DNA of 64,000 bases from Zeugodacus cucurbitae (taxonomy: Eukaryota > Arthropoda > Insecta > Diptera > Tephritidae), in NCBI RefSeq assembly GCF_028554725.1, contig NC_071668.1, positions 52,123,732 through 52,187,731 on the forward strand, written 5' to 3'. The notes below the pieces were generated by a model. It had not been told where the DNA came from. It worked only from the letters and a program-made list of their open reading frames with translations, and made no database searches. Below are positions 55,811-64,000 of this stretch, piece after piece. The translations under genes were made by a program, and so were the position numbers. The first letter of the stretch is position 1; each line of letters starts with the position of its first letter.

Positions 55811-58557
55811 TAGACTTCTGCATGAATGCACCCATAGCGGCAAATGAATTACTTATTCTAGAAATGGGCACACTTCTTTTTCTGCACAGTATAATTGAAT
55901 GTGAGTGAATATGGAAATATTGACTGTATTGACAGGCAGTGTTTCCACTCACTCCATAGTTGTACAGCTGTTAATGAGTACAGCAAATTTGGTGTGCAGT
56001 TTACTTACTGTACAGAGAGAGAAACTTCATGACTGGTATGTCATATGCAAGAATAATATAAAAAACATTGGTTTTATTTTTTCGTTGAAAATGTATTTAT
56101 TATAAAACATACATCTTAGCAACTAATAATATTTTATTTCAAAGTAATTATATCAATTATTTTATCCTACAAAAGATTCTATATTTAATCGATTAATATT
56201 GGAATAGAGAAACATTATTTTGTTTACCAAGTCTTCAGTGGTGGCAAATATTGAGCGTTTTTCGCTGATTAAATATTTGCAACAGAAAAAGCCCTTTCAG
56301 ATGCTGCACTGCTAATATCTTGCAGCTAATTTGGTAGAGCAACGGAAAACGGTCTTTGGTAATTGACCACCACTGCAGAACATCAAAATCCTCACTGTAA
56401 GCTTTATTAACATTTTTATACGTTTGAATTTCATCTTGAATATAGGATATAATGTTAGTACTCTGAATAGGTTGGGGATAATCTGCAAAAATATTATATA
56501 TTTCCTGTGTGGGCTTAATTAATTTTTCAATATCATCATTTTGGCTATTTATATTAATAGCTATCATCATTTCTTCAATGTCTTCGGCAACCTGTTCCTT
56601 TTCTAAATCTGTGAATTTTGTTAATTTATTTGTGGGTGGAAATAAAAATAGGGCAATGTTATGAAATTTTTTTAAATTGGCATGAACTATGGAATCTAAA
56701 TATTTTAGAAGTGAAAACTTGCATTTTTATACAATTTCGATGTCATTGTCTATCGGAGTGGCTATTTTTTTTTAGGTTATTAATGTGTGGAATAGTCAAA
56801 TGCAATGTTGGATAATTGCTACCCTCCAGCTTTTTCGAACAAGCTTCAAAAGGAGCAAGAAGTTTCACCAGTCCGCTAATGTTATTTATATTAATATCTT
56901 GAATTCTAGATATTTCTTTTTTCCCATCAAAATCTGAGAAATTGCCATCCAGTTTAACTCGACCGACTTAAATAGGTTAAAAATCGTATTCCAACGAGTT
57001 GGACAGTAGCTTTTTAGAGTTGTTGTCAATATCGTGTTTTGACCAGATTTTTTAAAATACTTAATAAGCTTGCTGCAACGGTTAACTAGATCCAGCAATT
57101 CGGATACCTCATTTACAACTTTGCAATCACATTGTGGACCAAGTGGTTTACACAGTGTAATGTGCTCAGTTCGTTGAAAGCGGCTTTCATATTGGCTCCC
57201 CGGTCAGTAACAATGATTGGATCGTCCATCAGCAAATCACATCCAAAGTCGCGTAAAATTCTATTAATTTTATTTCTAATTTCATTGCCTAAGAAATGTT
57301 GATATAAAATACAGATTCCAATATAACCAATAACATTTTATAATTTTTATCAGTACACGAGACTCTACCCATTGATTTCACTGCTAGCAGGCGGTTTTTA
57401 AGTGTGCCTTCTTTGACGTAATGCATCGTCAGTGATATGTTGGATTCTTTGAAGAAGTCGTCCGTCCATATATCCGAAGTGATACTATATCCATATTTTT
57501 TGTGCTCTTGAATCTCGGATTTCAATTCATTAAAATGAAAATCGTAGAGAGCACCGATGTTTCGCGATATACTTGTGGGATGCGGCAGTAGTGACTCAAT
57601 ATTTATATTTTCTCCCAGTTTCGCACCAAGAGAAATAAAAAACTGGGCCAAGTTTTTTAATCCCGAATCCGCAATTATATTGAATGATCGACCATTCTTA
57701 ACTATCCACACCGTTGCAAGTTTGATACATTTCTTTTTTGTTTCAATATCAACATCAACGGCAGGAAGACTGCGCTGACGGCTATTGGCCATTGTGTAGC
57801 ACTTGTGTTTGACCAAATTAGATGTGATTTTGTCAAATTTATACACATTTTTACAAGTGTTGCACACTACTGCATCAGTCGTCTCTATGCCGTTTTTATC
57901 AATTACTCGGGAAAAGGTCTCCCACACTTTGCTCCGACCACGTGAAACGGTGTGCTTAAGCTCACCAGCTAATAATTTTGATTTTATAAACGCAGCGTAC
58001 TCCTTAAATGAAGACTCATTTGATCTGTCCAAATGTAAAGTCTGATTTTAAACAATTTAGTTTCAATATATGTAATAATTAACATTCACATACATTCATA
58101 TAATCGACAATCACTGTTTTTTCCTGGGGCTCGGACACTATATTACCACAAATATACAAAAGACAATCACAAACATATAAAACAACAGATATTTCTAGTT
58201 ACGAAATAGGTTTGTATATAATATAATGGTAACACATAATTGTATTGCAACAAAAACATACATTTTCTTGTGCGTTAATTGCACGAGCGTCGTTTTCTTT
58301 ACCATCCATGTTTATGCACGTGTTGAATAATACTGAACTCATCTGCACAGTTGTATAATAGCACAGGCAAGCTGTCCTTATAATTTCGCTTAATGTACAG
58401 CTCTCTCTGTAAGTGAGAACAATAAAAATGCCGAGCTACCTACTGCTGCCCTAAGAGGCATACTGTACAGAAAAGAATGAGTGCAGTATTTTTAAGAACA
58501 CTACACTACTGTACAGGTCTGTTAAGCTAAATTTGGGTACATTCATGCAGGAGTCTA
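55811..58557 (-). mobile_element. hAT transposon, 2747 bp, with near-perfect ends
   Basis: Terminal inverted repeats TAGACTTCTGCATGAATG and TAGACTCCTGCATGAATG (match about 22 of 24) and a perfect 8 bp target duplication ATCAAGAT (55803-55810 and 58558-58565). Copies of GTACAG recur near both ends (55962, 56010, 58395, 58465, 58510), as expected for transposase-binding sites. The transposase is on the minus strand. Inserted in a protease-homologue pseudogene. Confidence 0.92.
56225..58032 (-). pseudogene. hAT transposase gene, frameshifted
   Basis: The first open part (58032-57289, about 247 codons) has a BED-type zinc finger (VCNTCKNVYKFDK...NLVKHKC) and the first catalytic region (YSITSDIWTDD). 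After a frameshift near 57300 the second catalytic region follows (MDDPIIVTDRGANMKAAFNE at about 57240-57180). After another near 57130 comes LLDLVNRCSKLIKYFKKSGQ and CPTRWNTIF. A C-terminal part (56570-56235) ends in a hAT dimerisation-like segment (DVLQWWSITKDRFPLLYQIS, then a frameshifted AASERAFSVAN). At least three breaks make it inactive, though the element ends could still be used by another source of transposase. No ATG is seen at the first open part, so an upstream exon or decay is likely. Confidence 0.85.
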
Positions 58558-58659
58558 ATCAAGATGTACGAGTCAAGGAAATCATTCGTCACGTGAAATA
58601 CAACAAGGGCAAGTCTACCCGAATCGAACATATTAAGTTTAATCTTTAATCCATTGTCC

Positions 58660-59525
58660 TACTACTGCCGAAGCAAAAAAATTAATATGAACATACTATA
58701 ATAAACCACTATTAAAACAAATTTATAATTTTTTTTATCAATCGTAAAGAGCTTTTTTTACAACAATGGTGTCTTTGGTGACCCCCACTGAAATTTTCCG
58801 CCAAACATTTTCGTAGAATATTTTAATCCTTAAATGTCCTTTTTTAAAGGATATTTTTTGATTTACTCGAATAAATGGTCAAATTGACCCATAAAGAAAC
58901 CAGTTAGAGGGTTAAGATCTTCCACAAAAATAATCCTCATACAATTCCACAATACAACTCTGACCATAAGAATTCTCTCAGACATTAACTTACAACATTT
59001 TTTTCATATAGTATAATGCTCCCTTCGACCAAAAAATGAAAACTTTGACCCACTGTAAAAAAAAAACTCAGACGTGCTGGACCATAAGTTTGTTCTACAA
59101 AAATGATCTACTCAACATACCCTTTCAGAATTATCGCTATTCTGTTCCATTCAAAAAGTCTTCATTTGTTGGACAGTGTTATTTTATTTCCGAATGAACT
59201 TAGCTTAGGTTTAGCATCTCATACAAAAAATATATGTATTGTCCGAAAGTTAAATAAAAAATAGCAAGGGGAGAGACTTTTTTAAGACTTTGTAAGGAAT
59301 TTCAAAAAAAATTGTTTTAAGTATGCATTAAATTGTAACGTTATTTAATACACTACATTAGTATGATGTGATTCATTTAAAAAAGTAGCTACATAAAGGA
59401 CAAAAGCAATACTTTAAGTTGATTGCCGCACATGTTACCTGTTATCGTAGAATTACCCCTATATAGGTTAGTAAGTCAGATATCTCAACAAAATTAAGTA
59501 AAATTATCATCACATAAAATCTTGG
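58660..59525. other. Intergenic, no gene seen
   Basis: AT-rich. Contains the inverted partner (59150-59300) of the repeat near 33600-33720, with AAGGGGAGAGAC at about 59268 resembling the 34.0 kb inverted-repeat motif. Confidence 0.45.
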
Positions 59526-59529
59526 ATAT

Positions 59530-59850
59530 TGATGGCAAAAAAATATGTAGCTAAAAAGGCTCAGGAATTACCACAGTCCCAATATGCTATATTTGTATGA
59601 TTATTTTTTTTTCACTAGTGGACTTAGTGCCAAATATGTAGATCAAATTGTATGTTCTGTTAATTAAATTACATAAATAAATTGCGAGAGTATATAATGT
59701 TCGATTACACTCCAACTTAGCCCTGCCTTACTTGTTTATACAAAGAATACCAATACCAATACCCGAAAGTTTTTCCACGTATTTGAGCTATGCAAATTGC
59801 GGGAGTATTAAATGTTCGGTTACACCCGAACTTAGCCCTTACTTATTGTT
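59530..59850 (-). repeat. Two adjoining repeat A termini
   Basis: 59650-59735 carries TAAATTGCGAGAGTATATAA, GTTCGATTACACTCCAAC and the CCTTACTTG end. 59795-59850 repeats the end again (TTGCGGGAGTATTAAATG, TTCGGTTACACCCGAAC). The second may be a truncated neighbouring copy. Confidence 0.7.
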
Positions 59851-60019
59851 TTTTTTTTTCAAAGTTTTGTTTTTCTTTTGTAGGCTAAGTACATATCGGA
59901 GCGTCCACGTACTCTGTATCATGGATAAGTTCGGACTGAGTATTTTTAGTTGTCAATCTTTCATTTTAAATAAAAGATTGGCTATTACGATTAGTTCGAA
60001 ACTGATAAGAAGAATATAT

Positions 60020-61634
60020 TGAGAATAAAGCCAGAGAGATTCTAAATTGGCTTCTCAGTTGAATACAAACCTTCGTCGGATCGTGAGCTTTAATTTTAAT
60101 TGAGCGATTGCATTTGTGAGTTATATATTTTTGTTCTAATTTCTATAGATACCATGAACGAACAAAGATGGATATTGGGACAACTTAGTATAATCTACAG
60201 ACAATTATCTGTGTAAAATATACTTGTTTGATAGGACTACTTAATCTAATGCTCATCTTAGTGTTGCATGTTAGTCTTTTACTACGGTATTTGTCAATCT
60301 CAACAAGACGGACAAGAAAATATTTTGGTAAAATTTCGAGGAGCTTTGCTTAGCTTGCGCAACCTGTGGAAACAACATCGTGGCGAAGCTTCCTTCATTG
60401 CTTAACATTAATTTAAATTATTAAATTTCCATTATCAAGTAGTTAGCTGCAAAATGAATCGCAATTTGACGATTATCGGCATTTATTTGCTTCTCCTCTC
60501 GATTACAATAACACAAGCTCAACCTGAAAAAAGTTTAATTGATATATTAAATGAAATATTTTCACAACCTCAACCATCAACACCACGACCACAACCTACA
60601 GCAACCACTTTAAATCCGAATCAAAAAAAACATCATCGATATACGAGCGAATTTCGAAGAGCCATGTGGATATTTGGAAGTTTGCTGTAGTACAGAAGAC
60701 AAGGTATTGCAGACAACCTGAAATTTCGATACGAGCTCTCTTCACTCTCATTTTCTTCTCTTTCAGTTAACTGAACCGAACATACCAATCCAACCAGACG
60801 AGAGACACGAAGGTTGTGGTTATCGTAATCCAACCGGTGTAGGTTTCAGAATTACTGGCGACAAATACGGCGAGTCACAGTTTGGTGAATTCCCTTGGAT
60901 GGTTGCCATTTTTCGTGAAAAGGTAATTGATGGCGAGATCTTTAATATTTACAAATGTGGTGGCTCTGTAATTGCACCAAATGCTGTCCTGACTGCTACA
61001 CATTGTGCGCAAAACATTGAGCCACACTTATTGGTAGCACGGGCCGGAGAGTGGGACGCACAAACCAAACAGGAGGTGTTGCAACATCAAGATGCACGTG
61101 TCAAAGAGATCATTCGTCACGAGAACTACAACAAGCGCACACTCTTCAACGACATAGCGCTATTCATTTTGGAAACACCTTTCATTTGGCAGGAAAATGT
61201 ACATCCCATCTGTTTCCCTGAACCGGACGCCAATTTCGATCATTCACGTTGTTATGCTTCTGGTTGGGGCAAAGATAAGTTCGGTAAAGATGGTTATTTT
61301 AAAAAAGATCGATTTACCTATGGTGCCACATGATACTTGCCAATCAAATCTACGTAAAACACGATTGGGACGATTTTTCCGTTTGGATCAGAGTTTCATT
61401 TGTGCCGGTGGCGAAGAAGGCAAGGATACATGCGAAGGTGATGGCGGCTCTCCATTAGTGTGCCCCGATCCGAATAACCCAAAACGTTACTATCAAGCTG
61501 GTATTGTGGCTTGGGGTATTGGTTGTGGTGCTGCAAATTTGCCAGGTGTCTACACAAATGTGGCGTATCTTCGCAATTGGATCAACGAAAAGCTTTCTGC
61601 ACGAGGCATTGATTTCAGTCATTTCACGGTTTAA
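60020..61634 (+). pseudogene. Protease homologue 6, nearly whole but with two frameshifts
   Basis: Promoter-like block (GAATAAAGCC, TCAGTTGAATAC, CGTCGGATCG) and leader exon, then ATG at 60454: signal peptide MNRNLTIIGIYLLLLSITIT, a Pro/Thr-rich linker (QPQPSTPRPQPTATT) not found in the other copies, and a run of eight A (60623-60630) that throws the frame. The second half of the clip (DIRANFEEPCGYLEVCC) is readable only in another frame. Intron 60704-60766. The protease domain is open from LTEPNI to DKFGKDG, then a deletion of about 11 bp near 61290 shifts frame; the rest (KIDLPMVPHDTC to GIDFSHFTV) is open in another frame. Ser site GDGGSP; dead protease anyway. May be a young pseudogene or contain sequence errors. 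Confidence 0.8.
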
Positions 61635-61639
61635 GAAAT

Positions 61640-62240
61640 AATCAATTTTGTTGAAAATGTTCAGTTGAAAAATACAAAAAATGTGAGTTTTAAAGCAACA
61701 AAACTTTATTGGAATCTCTTGTTAATAAAAAATATATAACGAAAACTTTCACCCATATATTACTTTTTCTTTTTATATTCTCGAGATACGTGAACTGATG
61801 TAAATCTGATAGCTTTAATACATTTCTTCCATTTAACATCTAAAGATGGTGAAAGTAAAATATATTTGGCGATTCTTTATTGGTATTAATTAGACAGCTA
61901 ATTTTTCCCCCGATGTACCGTTGTTATTGATTAAAAGATACCAAAACTTCACTCTATACCGAATATCTCTGGCCGGTATAAATCAAAAAGAGATAGGATA
62001 GCATATATTTAAACATTTTTTAATTTTTTTTATACATTGAATACAACGATATGGTGTATTTTGGATTTAATAAGTCAACTTGATAAACTTGGCAGTAGCC
62101 ACTTTTATGGTGTAGCCGGTAAACTGAAGACTCCTTCAAATTTTTTAATTACCATAAAATAATATTAATAATAAAGAAAGTTTTTTTTATAAAGCTCGGG
62201 ATGGTGCTAAGAATTCTCAGGATTTGCTGCCTATATATAT
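61640..62240. other. 3' flank of homologue 6, no other gene
   Basis: AATAAA at about 61725 could be the poly(A) signal. The rest is AT-rich, running to the LINE 3' end, which starts with a TATATATAT tail at 62233. Confidence 0.45.
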
Positions 62241-62244
62241 ATTT

Positions 62245-63345
62245 GGCGTAGGAACCGCTTTAAGCGATTATAGCCGAATCCACCAGAGCGCGCCACTCAT
62301 TCCTCCTTTTTGCTTTTTGGCGCCAACTGGAAACACCAAGTGAAGCCAGGTCACTTTGCACTTGGTCTTTCCACCGGAGTGGAGGTCGTCCTCTTCCGCG
62401 GCTTCCTCCAGCGGGTACTGCATCGAATACTTTCAGAGCTGGAGTGTTTTCTTCCATCCGTACAACATGACCTAGCCAGCGTAGCCGCTGTCTTTTTATT
62501 CGCTGAACTATGTCAATGTCGTCGTATAAATCGTACAGCTCATCGTTCCATCGTCTGCGGTATTCGCCGTTGCCAATGTTTAGAGGACCATAAATCTTAC
62601 GCAAAACCTTTCTCTCGAAAACCCCAAGAGTCGTCTCATCGGATGTTGTCATCGTCCACGCTTCAGCGCCATACATCAGGACGGGAATAATGAGCGACTT
62701 ATAGAGTTTGATTTTGGTTCGTCGAGAGAGGACTTTACTTTTCAATTGCCTACTCAGTCCAAAGTAGCACCTGTTGGCAAGAGTGATTTCAAGGCTGACA
62801 TTGTTGGTGTTGTTAATGCTGGTTCCCAGATAAACGAAATTATCTACAACTTTAAAGTTATGACTGTCAACAGTGACGTGGGAGCCAAGACGCGAGTGCG
62901 CTGACTGTTTGTTTGATGACAGGAGATATTTCGTCTTGTCCTCATTGACCACCAGACCCATACGCTTCGCTTCTTTATCTAGTCTGGAAAACGCAGAACA
63001 AACGGCGCGGTTGTTGCTACCGATGATATCAATATCATCGGCATACGCCAGGAGCTGTACACTCTTGTAGAAGATTGTACCCTCTCTATTTAGTTCTGCA
63101 GCTCGTATTATTTTTTCCAGCAATAGATTGAAGAAGTCGCACGATAGTGAGTCACCCTGTCTGAAGCCTCGTTTGGTATCGAACGGCTCGGAGAGGTCCT
63201 TCCCGATCCTGACGGAGCTTTTGGTGTTGCTCAACGTCAGCTTACATAGCCGTATTAGTTTTGCAGGGATACCAAATTCAGACATCGCGGCATAAAGGCA
63301 GCTCCTTTTCGTGCTATCGAAGGCAGCTTTAAAATCGATTTAAAA
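62245..63345 (-). pseudogene. 5'-truncated LINE with open reverse transcriptase end
   Basis: A minus-strand frame, open from about 63340 to 62260 (over 350 codons). It begins within reverse transcriptase motif A (IDFKAAFDST), then GDSLSCDFFN, catalytic LLAYADDIDIIG, VVNEDKTKYLLSS, VYLGTSINN, SKVLSRRTKIKLYKSLIIP, GAEAWTMTTSD, RLRWLGHVVRMEENTPALK and a Gly/Arg/Pro-rich end. The endonuclease and first part of the transcriptase are missing, the usual 5' truncation. The 3' end runs into an (AT)n tail at 62233. Best-preserved copy of the family that litters this window. The clade (jockey, R1, RTE or other) is not settled. Confidence 0.85.
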
Positions 63346-63715
63346 TTGCTGCCTAATCGTTTAGTTTATAGAGAATATATTGATATTTCCATATCGTATA
63401 GAAGATTCCTCTACAACCACCACCAAATGGTATAAAAACTTGTTCACGTTGTGCGTGTCCTGAAATTCGGTGTATTTTCAGCTTATGTCGCTATATTCCC
63501 ACATTAGTTAAGACTTATGAGGTTTGTTGCTGCCAAAAGCAATCTCTATCTTCCCTAAATTTGACAACAATAATTGATAAGAGGTTACACGAGAAATCTA
63601 TAAGCTGTTGTGTGCCTTGTCGGACCACCTTCGTTGAAAGTCTATATATTCGTATGTATACTTCGTCTTTGATAAGCATAATAATATAAATCGCCACAAA
63701 TTTATTCCTAAAACA
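63346..63715. other. Intergenic, no gene seen
   Basis: AT-rich sequence between the LINE and the repeat A copy. The 60-64-codon frames here have no support. Confidence 0.45.
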
Positions 63716-63716
63716 T

Positions 63717-64000
63717 GTAAGTAAAGGCTAAGTTCGGATGCAATCGAACATTTTATACACTCGCAATTTATTGATGCAATTTTATAATACAATTTGACCC
63801 ATAAAGTTCAATAGAATAACGGAAATCAGCATATATAGTATATGAGGGCTGAGGTAATTCCAGAACTGATTTCACTCATTTTCATCACCAGGGTACACTA
63901 TGGTCCGCGTCGATTACATAAAATTTCCGGAAAAGAAAGTCGATCAACATCTTGTTATAACTCTCGGTATTCCTCATATCGAAATCCACACGAGGATTTG
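63717..64000 (+). repeat. Repeat A copy, left end, cut by the window edge
   Basis: Starts with AAGTAAAGGCTAAGTTCGG, the hairpin GTTCGG...CGAAC and TATACACTCGCAATTTATTG, as in the 11.7 kb copy. The body continues beyond the window. Confidence 0.7.

Larger units (their letters stand above)
55285..58656 (+). pseudogene. Protease homologue 5, pseudogene split by a hAT element
   Basis: The promoter block (TATAATAAAGC, TCAGTT) and leader donor CAGCATTG|GTGAGT are kept. The next exon lacks the signal peptide; the clip is damaged (KFVVLNKECVERYF frameshift, CNTED in place of CSTED). The intron acceptor CTTTTTCAG at about 55632 leads into NPTSRE/ERHEGCGYRNP, then a deletion joins YRNP to VVLKAEHCAL. 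At 55810 the hAT transposon begins. The reading resumes at 58566 with DVRVKEIIRHVKYNKG, followed by another deletion and a stop. Clearly non-functional before or after the insertion. Confidence 0.85.

Overview
The window is AT-rich, intron-containing dipteran DNA. The promoter signals (TCAGTT initiators with downstream elements), a CD98 heavy-chain gene, a clustered family of clip-domain serine protease homologues and a dense load of insect-type transposons all fit a true fruit fly (Tephritidae) or close relative. The species call is inference; nothing was searched. Names such as 'repeat A' and 'repeat B' below are my own labels for interspersed families seen only in this window.

Layout. 1.7-7.5 kb: a complete Ty3/Gypsy-type LTR retrotransposon with apparently identical LTRs, a TATA target duplication and one open gag-pol frame. 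9.9-18.9 kb: the CD98 heavy-chain gene (CD98hc) on the plus strand, with a long intron full of repeat A, a LINE tail and a dead mariner. 19.0-19.7 kb: a second mariner relic. 20.5-22.3 kb: a two-exon minus-strand gene for an acidic, probably nuclear protein I do not recognise. 23.9-25.6 kb: LINE relics. 28.85-29.8 kb: a small secreted-protein gene. 30.2-34.8 kb: repeat A, a mariner piece, a Helitron helicase relic and LINE pieces.

37.5-61.6 kb: a tandem family of six serine protease homologues related to prophenoloxidase-activating factor 2. The first two look mostly functional, although the first lacks a visible in-frame ATG. The third has lost its clip domain and half of its protease domain. 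The fourth and fifth are pseudogenes, the fifth split by a 2.75 kb hAT transposon. The sixth is nearly whole but has two frameshifts. The spacers are duplicated as well, so paralogous spacers act as natural empty sites for later insertions (a 379 bp hAT MITE and repeat B). 62.2-63.3 kb: a 5'-truncated LINE with a long open reverse-transcriptase frame. The window ends inside another repeat A copy.

Working together: CD98hc is the membrane chaperone subunit of heteromeric amino-acid exchangers. The protease homologues are secreted, catalytically dead clip proteins, expected to be cofactors in haemolymph protease cascades such as melanisation. Most of the rest is mobile DNA. I found no convincing tRNA, rRNA or CRISPR. 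The most unusual items are the SAP-like domain at the start of Gag, the gag-pol frame that ends inside the 3' LTR, the leader tandem repeats, and the birth-and-death history of the protease-homologue array.
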